Assembly: GCF_010015445.1 (NCBI RefSeq)
Contig: NC_053127.1
Coordinates: 8,760,276 to 8,824,275, forward strand
Source of the DNA: Perca fluviatilis
Taxonomy: Eukaryota; Chordata; Actinopteri; Perciformes; Percidae
Direction: 5' to 3'
DNA: 64,000 nucleotides
Shown here piece by piece: positions 48,401-61,500 of this stretch (positions within the stretch are counted from its first letter, which is position 1; every line of letters starts with the position of its first letter). A program made the translations under genes and the position numbers. The notes below the pieces were generated by a model. The model searched no databases. It saw nothing but the letters and a program-made list of their open reading frames with translations, and was not told the origin of the DNA.

Positions 48401-51400
48401 TGTAGGTGTGTCGCTGAGCTATTGATAGATGAGATCAGCTGATGAGAGCGGCTGATAAGATAAGGACAGGCCCAGACAGGACAGCAAGGAATAATGAATG
48501 TGCGTGTGTGTAAGGATTGAATGCAGATGCTTGAGAAATGAAGAATGCCTAAGCATGCAAAAGTATTGTCTTCCTGACCGAATTTGTGCATTAGCTTCGC
48601 ATAGTGAATAGTCAAACATTTCTGACACAGCCTCACACTGTTAATTAGTCTAGATTTTGGATCATTCCAAGGCACTCGTCTTTAGAGAAAAGGTCAAATG
48701 CTTTTATTACATCTGGCACATTCTATCTCCAGCCTTCTTCAGGAACAAAGTTAGAATGTGCCAGATGTAATAAAAGCATTTTTCTTGATGCTCACTGGAT
48801 ATGTTCATGCCCCCCCTACCAATGAGCACCATCTTATTTTCACAAAGACTAGTTCCAAGAAGCTCTCCAGTTCTTTTGTTTTTCATTCTAGATTTTGGGT
48901 TTGATGTCATGTGTGGCATATTAAAGATACAGGTGAATATTTTCTTTGATTAACAGACTATATGGAGGTTTTAACCCCCAGGGGTGGAAAAAAGTCATGT
49001 TGCTTGAACACCTCACAATAGTATGAATCCTGGTGAGCGACTAGTAAAGATGCATACCATACAATCATCGCTCATTTGTATAAAGCAATCCATTACACTA
49101 CCATCAGAAACCGCAGCCTGAGAAATGACCATACATGTCCAATCAGCTCAACAACATTGTAAGCCTCACAAAGGCAATATTTAAAGCAAAGGCTATTCTT
49201 TTGGATTGCAGACATTGGATGTTCATGAATAATATTGCAGCCACTTTCTGTAAATACATTTCTACACAAGGCCCCTTTACAAGACAGGGCCACAGAATCG
49301 AGCAATAATTCAGTGCACTTTGGTTCAGCCCAAGCAGTTGCCAATTTTGCCCGGTTAGTTAATCCAGCCTTGCTTATCTCAAAGAATATGAAATTGTTTT
49401 TTTTTTCTCTCCAATAAGTCAGTTGATTATTTTGCTGCCGATGAATACAGTTTAATATATTTCTGGACTATCACAGGAGCTGGAAAACCTGAAGACTTAT
49501 CCAGTGGAGATCATAGCAGGACTGCTGTATATGGGCGACCAGGAACAAGGCATGGACTCCAGCATCCTCAAAGACCTGAAAATCAGCGCCGTCATCAGCC
49601 TCTCACAGAATAACACTCTGGAGTAAGACAGGACCGGATGTTTGAAATCTCATCAGAGAAAACTCTGAATATCATGGCTGTTGAATTTATTATTCTAAAT
49701 TTATTTTCGATCTAGATCCACAAAGGGGAACCAGACCATGCTTAACATCCCTGTGGCCGACTCCGTGGCATCTGATTTATATTCAAGTCTTGAAAGGATT
49801 TGTACTTTTATTAGTAAGTTGTACTTTACTTAATAAGCTGTTTTTAAATCCTTTGAAATATTTTCATTTCATTTATTTATTTAACAGGGACAGTGCTCAT
49901 TAATCAACTGCAAAGCAACTGTAAATGAGTCAGATTTAGCTCAGCAGGCTCATTTTAATATGTTGTCCCTGGCCAGTTTGAAAAGGGCAACCTTAAAAAA
50001 AAAAAAATACAATAAAATGACAATACAGTCAACATATAAAAACAACATACACAGACCAACATAAAAAAACAAACAGACAATGCACAACAACAAGTAACAC
50101 AACACGTCATCATACAACAAGCAACAAGACAAAAACAAATCTGCAGGCCGACCAGTAAAAGAACGATAAGTATTTGTAGTCTCTGTTATAGAAGCAGGAA
50201 AGCAATGCATTTTGGGCATTAAGGTTTTTACTGACCACTGCAGTGATGAACAATACCAACATAAATGTAAAATGCAGCGTCTTAGTTCAGGGTAAACACC
50301 TACGCGTATTCTATATTCCCAAGGCCTCAAACCACGGGATATTAACTGCACATCACTCACAACATTCAGAAATGTTTTGTGAATGTAAATATGACGATAG
50401 TACATCTGACAGGAATGTGTGTTTACTTTATTCTACAATTGGAGAAAAGACTGTTATACACAGATATTTGTGCCAGCGGGTGTTTAATTTGAATTTGGAA
50501 TTTGTAATCAAAGGAAAACAAAATGCAACAGTACATGTACAGTATATGCAGGGATTTAGGAGAAGCAAAAAACAAAAACTCAACAAATATTCAACTAATT
50601 TAGCCGTAATACATCAAATGAGATTGTTCAAGTTCAAGCTTCAAGTTTATTTGTCATTTCCATGAAAAAAATATATAAGGGTATAATAAAAACAACAAAA
50701 CAACTAAAATATATGGGTGCATCAAAACAATCTTTTTTTTTTTTTTTTTAACGTAACACGTTCTCAGTATGTTCAATCTGACTTTAAAGATCTAAATGTA
50801 ACACGCATTTTGCCTCCACAATTTGAATTTATAAAGTGAAAGGTCAGAGGTCATTTGGGGGTTTTTGAACAAGAATTTTCAAATGTTTAAATGTTTTTTA
50901 TATACAGTAGAGATGATCATGTACAGTCCATCTTTTAGAATAGTTTTTTTTTGGCAGAACAGGGAGTGTGCTTTGAATTATTTCGTTGCTAGATGTGCTA
51001 TAAATATAGTTTCTGTTACATGGATTTGTTTGATAGTGCAGAGATTTGTGTTCACTGAAATAAGCCATCTATCTTCTTCTTTTCAGGTTCCCACATCAAC
51101 ACGGGCTCTCGGGTCCTGACCGTTTCCAGGCAGGGCAGAAGCCGCTGCAGTTCTGTCACCATTGCCTTTCTCATGCACCACCTCAAATACACACTGGAGG
51201 CAAGTGGGGTTCTTCCACTTGCAGAATGCAGTATGCGCCGTGCAAATTGTTGTCCTATTGCCACCGGTATATTGTGATGGTTACAAGTAATAAGTAAATA
51301 TACTCTGCTGAGAGTGTCTTGAAACTCTCAGCACCTTGTTTCTTAAAAGTCCCATGGCATGAAAATTTCACTTTATGAGGGTTTTTAACATTAATATGCG

Positions 51401-53567
51401 TTCCCCCAGCCTGCCTATGGTCCCCCAGTGGCTAGAAATAAAAACCGAGCCCTGGGTATCCTGCTCTGCCTTTGAGAAAATGAAAGCTCAGATGGGCCGA
51501 TCAGGAATCTTCTCCTTATGAGGTCATAAGGAGCAAGGTTACCTCCCCTTTCTCTGCTTTGCCCGCCCAGAGAATTTGGCCCCCCCACGAGAGAGAGAGA
51601 CATCATGGCTTTCAAACAAGCAAGTGGCAGTTGGTCAAGGCCACACCCCCACCCTCTACCTTGCCCCCTCTCTCCTCCTCAATAGCTGCAGACACAGAAA
51701 TGGCACATACTAAGGAAAGCTCATTGTGGGACTGGCTCTAGTGGCTGTAATTCTGCACCAAGGTTGAATTTCGGGAAAGAGACTTCAGATACAGTATTAG
51801 GGGACCACTAAGGTCTATATAAAAGAGACTTCAGATACAGTATTAGGGGACCACTAAGGTCTATATAAAAGAGACTTCAGATACAGTATTAGGGGACCAC
51901 TAAGGTCTATATAAAAGAGACTTCAGATACAGTATTAGGGGACCACTAAGGTCTATATAAAAGAGACTTCAGATACAGTATTAGGGGACCACTAAGGTCT
52001 ATATAAAAGAGACATCAGATACAGTATTAGGGGACCACTAAGGTCTATATAAAAGAGACTTCAGATACAGTATTAGGGGACCACTAAGGTCTATATAAAA
52101 GAGACTTCAGATACAGTATTATGGGGACCACTAAGGCCTATATAAAAGAGACTTCAGATACAGTATTAGGGGACCACTAAGGTCTATATAAAAGAGACTT
52201 CAGATACAGTATTAGGGGACCACTAAGGTCTATATAAAAGAGACTTCAGATACAGTATTAGGGGACCACTAAGGTCTATATAAAAGAGACATCAGATACA
52301 GTATTAGGGGACCACTAAGGTCTATATAAAGAGACTTCAGATACAGTATTAGGGGACCACTAAGGTCTATATAAAAGAGACTTCAGATACAGTATTAGGG
52401 GACCACTAAGGCCTATATAAAAGAGACTTCAGATACAGTATTAGGGGACCACTAAGGTCTATATAAAAGAGACTTCAGATACAGTATTAGGGGACCACTA
52501 AGGTCTATATAAAAGAGACTTCAGATACAGTATTAGGGGACCACTAAGGTCTATAGAAAAGAGACTTCAGATACAGTATTAGGGGACCACTAAGGTCTAT
52601 ATAAAAGAGACTTCAGATACAGTATTAGGGGACCACTAAGGTCTATATAAAAGAGACTTCAGATACAGTATTAGGGGACCACTAAGGTCTTTATGCTAAA
52701 CTAGGCTAACCACATGCTGACTCCAGTGCCGTACTCACAGGAAAAGTATGATATTTTGGGAAATAAGCTTTTCCCTTTCTTGCGAAGAGTTACATGAGAT
52801 AATCAATACCAATCTCGTGTCTGTACAGTAAATTTGTAGCTGGAGCCAGCAGCCAATTAGCGTAGCTTAGCATAAAGACTGAAAACGGGTAAACCACTAG
52901 CATGGCTCTGTTCAAGGTAGCTAAATCTTCCTACCAGCACCTCTATTGGTCACTCTTTAGCATGTTATACTGTGTTTTGTCTGTGTAATCCGTGCAAAAA
53001 AACAAAGTAAATTCAACAAGTTGTGGTTTTACTGCTGGCTCCAGCTACGTAGGCTATTTACTGTAGCATACAAAGCGTCTGTCTTGAAATGTCAAACTAC
53101 TCTTTTAACACACAAACATGAGATTGATCGTGGATAGAAAGCATGGGAATGTGAAATATAATATAACATTTACAGTATATAATGCTGTTGCTGGCCGGGT
53201 GAGCTCAGTTGGTAGAGCAGGCGCACATATGTAGAGGTTTACTCCTCGACGCAGTGGCCACAGGTTCGACTCCGACTTGCGGCCCTTTGCTGCATGTCAT
53301 TCCCCCTCTCTCTCCCTTTTCATGTCTTCATCTGTCCTGTGAAAATAAAGGCCTAAAAATACCCCCACAAAAAAATATAAAAATATATATATATATATAA
53401 TATATATATAATGCTGTTGCTGTGACTTTTTTCAGGAGGCCTGGAAGTACGTGCTGAAATATAAACCCAGCATGAGGCCAAACACGGGGTTTCTCCAGCA
53501 GCTGTCTGAATGGGAGCTTCACACCATGGGATCCAAAGTGACCGATATCTCCGAGCCTCCTTTTTAA
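45477..53567 (+). CDS. styxl1: Serine/threonine/tyrosine-interacting-like protein 1 (pseudophosphatase MK-STYX)
   Basis: Eight coding exons give 295 residues: 45477-45579, 45746-45807, 47187-47286, 47949-48082, 49477-49622, 49716-49813, 51087-51199, 53436-53567. The start MADILMCEPFELYNLLN matches the family N-terminus. Exons 1-4 form the rhodanese-like domain (NYLCVVDARE, then PVHVVRGGFQEFSALYPFLRT). Exons 5-8 form the dual-specificity phosphatase fold (IIAGLLYMGDQ, LKISAVISLS). At the active-site loop the sequence is VSRQGRSRCS where an active enzyme would have HCxxGxSRS, so the nucleophilic cysteine is absent, as in human STYXL1 (FSTQGISRS). The family is known as a catalytically dead regulator linked to G3BP1 and PTPMT1. 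Intron 7 appears to use a GC donor. An AATAAA lies at 53712-53717. It is followed on the same strand by tmem120a. Confidence 0.93.
46105..46190 (-). repeat. LINE-like 3' tail in styxl1 intron 2
   Basis: On the minus strand it reads as a tail with CTTGTAAAAAATAAGATCTC and an AATAAAGTATATT-type end, similar to the tail at about 6960-7070. Only the extreme end is present. Confidence 0.4.
47411..47865 (-). mobile_element. hAT-like MITE with 8-bp target duplication in styxl1 intron 3
   Basis: It starts CAGAGATCTCCAACAGGGGG and ends TTGAAGACCCCTG, imperfect inverted ends. Flanks are GTTTAGAC (47403-47410) and TTTTAGAC (47866-47873), 7 of 8 identical. It is the same family as the element at 12326, in reverse orientation. 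Confidence 0.8.
48696..48781. repeat. Perfect 30-bp hairpin in styxl1 intron 4
   Basis: Arms 48696-48725 and 48752-48781 are exact reverse complements, with a 26-base loop. Nothing else in this intron (48083-49476) is recognised. Confidence 0.9.
49865..50000 (-). repeat. LINE-like 3' tail in styxl1 intron 6
   Basis: On the minus strand this reads from CTGGCCAGGGACAACATATT to CCCTGTTAAATAAATAAATG, a common teleost repeat tail. The rest of the intron to 51086 shows no coding sequence I can support. Confidence 0.45.
51345..52690 (+). repeat. Dispersed fish element with its 46-bp end amplified about 20-fold
   Basis: The element starts AAAAGTCCCATGGCATG and runs about 430 bases. From 51776 a 46-base period (GAGACTTCAGATACAGTATT then AGGGGACCACTAAGGTCTAT and ATAAAA) repeats about 20 times with few changes: a 1-base insertion near 52121, T-to-C at three or four sites. 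It fills the first part of styxl1 intron 7. Confidence 0.9.
52700..52930. repeat. Dispersed repeat downstream of the 46-bp array
   Basis: The words TTATGCTAAACTAGGCTAACC and TTAGCGTAGCTTAGCATAAAG occur here; a related stretch is in PIM-like intron 2 at about 8655-8715 (TTTATGCTAAGTTAGGCTAACC). A non-coding multi-copy element. Confidence 0.5.
53194..53404 (+). mobile_element. tRNA-derived SINE beside styxl1 exon 8
   Basis: Head GTGAGCTCAGTTGGTAGAGC and GGTTCGACTCC, body to AATAAAGGCC and an A/TA-rich tail. A perfect 18-base target duplication TATATAATGCTGTTGCTG flanks it (53176-53193 and 53405-53422). It is the same family as the SINEs in the triplicated units. Confidence 0.9.
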
Positions 53568-55531
53568 CAAAGGAACCAAAAGGTTCGATGATAATGTAAT
53601 GTTATTTTGTACATTTTAAAAAGGCGTAATTAAGGTAAAAACAATTTGGGACATTTTATATGGAATTGTTTTTCTTTAAAAAAATCTCTTATTTCATTTA
53701 CATAATCCATAAATAAACCCTTATCAGCTCAAAGTTAAAGTCAGGAGAAACTGAAGTCTTTGAGGGTTTTTTAAAAATCCCTTAAACTTTGAAGATAAAC
53801 AATTATAACCATCTTATATAACCCAGTACATTAATGCATCCACTGATTAGCCTCAAAAGCACTTTACTGCTTTTTGCACTCAGTACCTGAAGCCTACTCT
53901 GTGCAATGACGGTAAAATGGAATATAATCTAAATATATAATCTGTTGATCTATACAATTGTGCTGTTTCAGCACACAAAAACGCCCTCTGGGGATCAATA
54001 AAGGCTTATCGTATCTTACACATCTTCTAAGATGTTTTCAAGGTTCAAGGATTCACTGTAATGTAAGGAGAGAAAAAATAATTAAGTAAGTGGACAGTGA
54101 CACCTACTTTAATTTGAATGTAGCTTGTGTGCACTTTTGTGCACTTGTTCTCTTGTTTTGTATTCATTAAATACAGTTATTAATGAATACATGTCATTTT
54201 GTGTCTTTGAAATGTCATTAGTTGTAGTTCAGTCCATACATGGCTCTGCCAGAGGTGCTTACAAAATTGGACATGATAAGTTCCCCCTCCTCCAGAGTTA
54301 CATAATATCAGCTCTAAAAATACAGGCCACATGCGTAGTAGATCATAACCTATTGCCTTGAAATGTTCCTGGCATGGGACAGAGCGCCTTCCTTGCAGAC
54401 ATCTGTTATTGAAAAGCTTTCTGTTATAGACGGCTATTGTCAGAGCCAAAGTTTGGCGTTCAAATATGGCCGAACCCTTCTAATAAAACGGGGATTGTAA
54501 GAGATAGAGCTGCACTCAGGGCAGCACGTTTTCAAGTCCCATAAGCGGGTGGTTAGGGTTTAATGGTCCCGGTGCTGATTGCCCGAAAACGAGGAAACAA
54601 AATCTTAGAGCTCGCCAACGGAACCACTTATTTGACCAACCATTTGCGAATTAGGACGTCCAACACTCAGGACGCACGCAGGAATGAGCGTGGAGTTTTG
54701 TAAAGGGCGTTATCGTTAGCGATGATAAAAACCGGATGTTATAGGTGGCTTTATAAAATCAAAGCACAAAGGTTTTAATCCTTGTACTGATATTAGATTT
54801 GACTGTAAACTGCTGGTTTAACTTATTTAACTCAACTCGGTTGAATCACAACAATATACTACATGTATATGATAACAGTAATGTTAATTAAGACTATTTT
54901 TTATAAAAAGAATATGGAAAGTAAAATAATCTAGAGGCCCAAGTTAAGATGCTTCATACTTGGATATAGTTGCAATAAAGCAAAACAAACTTAAAAGGTC
55001 CGAGCTTAAACTTTGGACTTACCAATTCCTTTTTACTTTTTCTAATGCAAGAATACACATAATAATATTACAATAATAACACATTTTTAGTATAGAGCAC
55101 TATAAATAAGAAACTAAAAAGTGCTTTACAGTGGGCAGGCCATACTAATATATATTTTATTGTTGATAATATTGCGTATTAAAAATATGAATTTTGTGAA
55201 TGCTCTTAGTTACTTTCCACCACTGTCAACACCAGCTTTTAAACTGAAATAGCATATTTCGGTCTCAATTTTCCCTCAAATTAAAACCATTTTTACATGA
55301 AACTATCAAGGAATGATCAGAAATGGTTGGGAAAAGGCCCCTCATTTCGACTTGTGCTCCATAAACATAAGTAAAAACTTCAAAAACGAAGGCTTTTATT
55401 GTGAAAGCTGCAACAGGAAGTCGCACTTGGTTTAGCTTTGACACAGACAGAGACAGCAGACAACTGTCGGTTGCACAGCGGAGCTTGAATGTTACCCAAC
55501 TCCAGCAGGTTTCCTCATGTCAGAGTAGAAC
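53568..55531. other. Intergenic region between styxl1 and tmem120a
   Basis: Holds the styxl1 3' UTR with AATAAA at 53712-53717 and a LINE-like tail at about 53975-54030 (CTCTGGGGATCAATAAAGGC). The remainder is AT-rich without a supported gene; the tmem120a promoter should lie near 55400-55531. Confidence 0.6.
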
Positions 55532-58500
55532 ATGTTGTTCAGTCCGACGGGTTTAAGCGAATGCTTCCGAGAATGGGAGGATTTAGAGAAGAACTACCAA
55601 CAAATTCAGGTAAGTTTAACAACAGCGTATCGCCTGTCTAAACTGCACCTATGGAAGTGCGCCGTGCCCGGTTAAGCTAACAGTCGGGAGTAGGGTGAGA
55701 GGCGAGGCAGTGGGAACCGCCCTCAGCAGATAAATCTACAAGTGTACTTTGAAAAACAAATAAGTCAGTGAAAGTTAAAGTACATTTCAGCGTGGACAAC
55801 TGCCACCGGAACTGTTGTCACATTGTCCCAGCACGACATTGTTTTGGGGTAGCACCGCTAGCCACGAAAGTACATTTACCGGTAACGTTACTCAGTTAAC
55901 GTTACTTAACTTTACTGAGTTACTTATACTTTCCTTGCGTGTTGTAATTTTATGTAACTTTATACTTGTTTTTATTCACCACATTTCAGAGGGAAACATT
56001 GTATTTGCATCTCCACTACATGTATTAGCTAGGTACATGAAGATAAAAGCAGTGGTGAAAGGTAACGAAGTACATTTCTCAGGGACTTGTACTTTGTTTG
56101 AGTATTTCCATTTGATAACTTTAGTTACTTTGCAGATTCAGATTATTCATACAAAATATAACCAACTAATACATGATCATGTTTTTGTATAGATTAGAAA
56201 TATTTAATAAATAAAATAAGTGTAATGACAAAAGAAGAACAATAACCAACAAGATCAAGCTACGTGGTCATTAAAGGACCAATTCGATTTTCATTTTTTG
56301 TTGTTGCACGTTTTAGCATCAGGATCTCTCCACCTGTTTAAATCAGGATGATTCACTGGCATCTCTATGTTGCAGATTTGTTAATAAATAAAAAAAATCT
56401 AAACTTTGACAATGCACAACACAACTTTATATAGCCTCTTTTTTTTTCTTTTTTTTCTACCTCCAGGACACCCATCGTCTTTATAAACAGAAACTTGAGG
56501 AAGTGACCAGACTGCAAGACAGCTGCTCCGTTGCTATAGCACGTCAGAGGAAGAAACTGAAAGAGCTCACTGCATCTCTAGAAGAGTAAGTATTGATTGG
56601 TGATTCATTTCTGGATTTGCTGGGAGTATTTGTGCAAGAGCAGGTCAAGGTACTAGATTAATTTAACGTCCTTTCTTGTAATAATTTATAGCTCATACAA
56701 AATACAGCAGCCCACATCTCGGCCAGGACCTAAAAGCCTCAAGTAATATATCTGACATGCACATTAACCGGAGAACAGACAAACCTTTTTTTATTTGAGC
56801 TACAGCTGATCAAATTTGCCGCTGGTAATTCTAAAAATGAGAAGCCTTCTACCCAATGTTCTTCCAGTGATTTAGATTTAGATTCTGGGCATTTTGCTGG
56901 CCAGGAAGTGGATTCAAAATGAAACCGGCTGTCAGAACCTGTCTCTCTTCATGGTTTGGAAGCCAGGGAGGGATTCTGTCGTTCTTTTTCCTCTTTTTGG
57001 GCCGCAGTGCTGTTGGGACTGTAGTATTAAAAGTGATCAAGCGCAAGCCAAAATGTAACAGCATGTCGTGTTAGTTATTATGTATGCTAGTCTGTGCTGT
57101 GTTATAAACATGTCATAATGTTTCTTTCCATAATTAGATGCAAAGAAAAGCATCCAACACCCAAATTAAATCCAGAGGATGTGGATGCCATCGCTGAAAT
57201 CGAGAACTCCATCAAAGACCGGGCCGATGCTTTCTCTGAGATGGAAGCTTTTCTGCCAAAGAAGAACGGGTGTGATTCTGTCATTCGATCTTTTTTTTTT
57301 TATGTACTTTTCTCCAGCAAACAGAAAATGTCAAACTGTTCAAAGTAGTTGTACTGGCACAGTAAATGTGTTATAACAGCTCCAACAGATCTGATACTTG
57401 TAAATACAATAAAGCACCACATTTGATTTGAATCTATTCCCATTTTAAAACAACATTATTAAAACCTCTAAAATGTCTGCGTTGTGATTGACTGACATCT
57501 CTTCCTGTTTAGGTTATACCTTAATCTTGTGTTAGGAAACGTCAACATAACGCTCCTCAACAAACAGTCAAAGTAAGTCGCTCTGGTTACACTCTTCTTA
57601 CAACCCCAAAAAATGTCATCGCGTTAACACAGTTTCATCATTTCAGGTTTGCCTACAAAGATGAATACGAGAAGTTTAAACTGGTCCTCACGGTCATCCT
57701 CTTTGTCGTCTCCTTCTCATGTCGCTTTTTGTTCAGCTACAGGTAAGATTTCCCAACCCCTTGTTTATGTTTGCAGAGCTTTTCTGAGTGAAAATTGTGG
57801 GTTTAGCTGTGCACTCCCTGATAGTGCACCCCATTGTTTTCCTGGATTAATACACATGTGAGGCATTGGTGAACATTTACAGCAGCAGGAAGGTGTATGT
57901 GGCATCAACATGTTTATCGTGTTGACAGTTCACTCAGCGCAACAGTGAAGCGTAGGTCTTGTAAATCAGGGAATGTCCAAACACAATTCTAAATGCATGG
58001 CTTAATTTACTACACCTATTAAAGGGATATTACTGACACGGAAGCTAAGCAATGTTCTGCTGTTGCTGCTGTTGACGGGGGCCGCAGCTTAACATATTTT
58101 AGCTACCTTAAAAAAATCCCACTTAAGAAAATCAATATCAGTTTAAGTGTCTGCTATATTTAGAATATTTTCACCGCTCTACCTTGTCGTCAGACAGCCC
58201 TTTCTGTCCTTGTCTATGCTCTGTTCAAAGCCACCAGACTGCTTTGACAAAAACAGTCATTTTACCTCGCAGAACACAGACGTTTCTGGTCTTCTTGTGT
58301 GACTTTGGTGAATCTGAACTAATTCTTTTAAAACACTGAAGTCACACAACACAAACTAACTAAACGATTCAGGAAGCTGTAGACCAGAAACTCCCGTGTG
58401 CTGTGAGGTAAAATGACTGTTTCATCAAAGCAGTCTGGTGGCTTTGAACAGAGCATAGATGGATATGACGGCTTCAGTTCCCCGCCGTATTAACAGTGTT

Positions 58501-61500
58501 AACGGCAAAGGTAAAGCTGTGTAAATATTATAATTATAGTGTACGCTTAAGCTGATATTGATTGTTTTAGGAGACTTAAATCCATTTAGCTGCTGCCCCG
58601 GTCTACAGCAGTAGAGCTTAGCTGCCTGTACCTCAAACAACGTCACTTCAAAATAGCCAAACTAGCCCTTTACATTTGGAACAAACTCCCAGAAACCTGT
58701 AGGTCCGCTCCAACTCTCAGTTCTTTTAAATCTAAGCTAAAGACCTATCTTTTTGATGTTGCTTTTCTTTAAATAATCTATTTTATTAACTTTAATTTCT
58801 TATACTACACTGTAACTTTTATTCTTATACTGCACTATCAATTTTATTATTGTCTTTTAATGTTTTTAATTTGTTTATTAATGTTTTTTAAATTGTTTTT
58901 AGTTGTTTTCTTACTGCTCTTTAATGTTTTATGTAAAGCACTTTGAATTGCCCTGTTGCTGAAATGTGCTATACAAATAAAGCTGCCTTGCCTTGCCTTG
59001 CCTTACATTTGGTTATTAGGACCAAGATATGTGCCTGATCAGATCCAGTGTACAGACAGACAGAGGGCTTCTGCCTTTGCTGCACGGCCAGTGTCATCAG
59101 TCCATATGGATGAATGAACTCATTTGTTGAATTGCTTCCATTATATGTGTGACGTTGGTTGTCTTTAACTTGTTTATCTGTCTTTTTGTTTCAGAGCCCT
59201 AGATGCCCTGTTCAACTTCCTGTTGGTGTGGTACTACTGCACACTCACCATCAGGGAGAGCATCCTCATCAGCAACGGCTCTAGGTCTGTGACCAATGTA
59301 CTGCCTCCACTGTTTTCATTATGATGATAACAAATGAAGTGGTCACTCAGAGACTTCTAATCTAGGGACTAAAGTAGAATACTAAATATCATTTTTGGGG
59401 GTCGTGACCATGGACTGTTAAATTAACGGATAAAGCTTCCGGGTCTGAAAAGTGAAGCCAATGCGGAAGTGCCTTAAACCTGCATTCTGCACTGGGGGGC
59501 GTCTCCACTGGCTCCAAAAAGAGGTTTCTATAGAAGTCTATGGGGAAATGACCCTACTTCTCACTTGATTTATTACCTCAATAAACATTTTCATAATGAG
59601 ATTATGGTCTCAGTCGCTTTACCCGCCAGTAAATCTCCACTGGATGATTTGCTTCAGAAGAGTTGAAACGTTCCCTCTTTGGCGTTGAGCTTAGCGCAGC
59701 GCCATTGCAACCGCATCCTCCCCAGCTCAACCCTCTCGTCAAAAATCGGCACATCCTGTTGCAAACAAACAAGATGGCGGCACCCGTATAGCCAAATTCA
59801 GGGCTTCAAAACGCCAGTCCACAAACCAATGGGTGAAGTCATCGATGCTACGTCCTCTATTTTACAGTCTGTAGTCGTCGTTGCGGCAGTAAGCAGTCCA
59901 ACAAAGTGCTGCCGCGAGGGACTGAACACTGAGACATGCATAAACACACTGTGACGCGCTCGAGATTGTATTGCAATGATTTACTCCTCCACACGTAAAA
60001 TACAACTAGTACTGCAGTTACCAAATGTAACTTTGTGAGACGAAATAAGTGCGTTAGTGCGGCGGTCAACAGGAAGAGATCCCTCCCAGGCTCGCCCCCT
60101 CTCTGTCAAAGCCCAAAAAACCAACAGTTATCACTTCTGCTCAAACCGCGATGAAAACGCCCACCACCTACAATATAAGTGCACAATATAATAATCAACA
60201 AACAACATAAACGAGACCATAAACAACATATATATATATATATATACAGTATCTCACAAAAGTGAGTACACCCCTCACATTTTAGAAAATATTTCATTAT
60301 ATCTTTTAATGGGACAACACTGAAGAAATTACATGTTGCTCCAATGTAAAGTATTAAGTGTACATCTTGTATAACAGTGTAAATGTGCTGTCCCCTCAAA
60401 ATAACTCAACACAGCCATTAATGTCTAAACCGCTGGCAACAAAAGTGAAAATTAAAATAGCCCCACATCATCACCATACCTAGAGATTGACATAAGGGTA
60501 CTTTCCATAAAATTATTTCTCAATGCAAATCAAACCAGCTATTATGGTTAACCGACATAAAACCATGCCAATCTCTAGGTATGGTGAAGTACATGGTGTG
60601 ATGATGTGGGGCTATTTTAATTCCAAAGGCCAAGGGGACTTTATCAGGATGCATAGTATCCTGGATCCATGAAATAACTGGCCTTTAAAAATAAACATCT
60701 GCCTGCCTCTATGGGAATTTAACATAGGGGTGTACTCACTTTTGTTGCCAGCGGTTTAGACATTAATGGCTGTGTGTTGAGTTATTTTGAGGGAACAGCA
60801 CATTTACACTGTTATACAAGCTGTACACTTAATACTTTACATTGTAGCAACATGTAATTTCTTCAGTGTTGTCCCATTAAAAGATATAATGAAATATTTA
60901 CTCAAATGTGAGGGGTGTACTCACTTTTGTGAGATACTGTATATATATCTTATGCCCTGCAACTTTATAGTTTGATGTCACACCGACCTAGCTTGTATCT
61001 TCACCTAGCATAACACCCGGTTGGTCTAGCAGTCCCATTCCCTTCAGTGTCAGTCCTCCGTGTTGTTTTCAGGATCAAAGGTTGGTGGGTTTCCCATCAC
61101 TACGTGTCAACCTTCCTGTCTGGAGTCATGCTCACTTGGTGAGTGATGTTATCCACTTTTGTTTAAAGCAAGAGATTTACACTTTCACTATAACTGTACA
61201 AAATACTATCTTAATATGTTGATTGGTTGGTTTTGACACACCAAGCTTTCGCTCGAATGTCATAAAAGTTTGGGTTTGTGCTCCTTTCTAACCAGATGTT
61301 TGTTCGCAGGCCTGAAGGCGCTCTCTACCAGATGTTTAGGAACCAGTTCCTTACATACTGTCTATACCAAAGTAAGAGATTTAAGCTGTGCCTCAACTCC
61401 ACACTTCATTCTTAATATACACTATGCACTAACCAGCGTAGTAGACGGTTTAGGCCAGTGGTTCCCAGTGTATAGATACAGCAAGATATTCAAAAGACGT

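Noticed and set aside
50243..50665. 140-codon frame in styxl1 intron 6
   Set aside because: No domain, no splice signals, lies in sequence resembling a LINE-like tail region; probably chance.
51776..52690. CRISPR-like array
   Set aside because: The 46-bp units abut with no spacers, and the window is vertebrate; it is a minisatellite.
60106..60975. Two similar peptides on opposite strands
   Set aside because: They are translations of the two inverted arms of the Tc1-like element.
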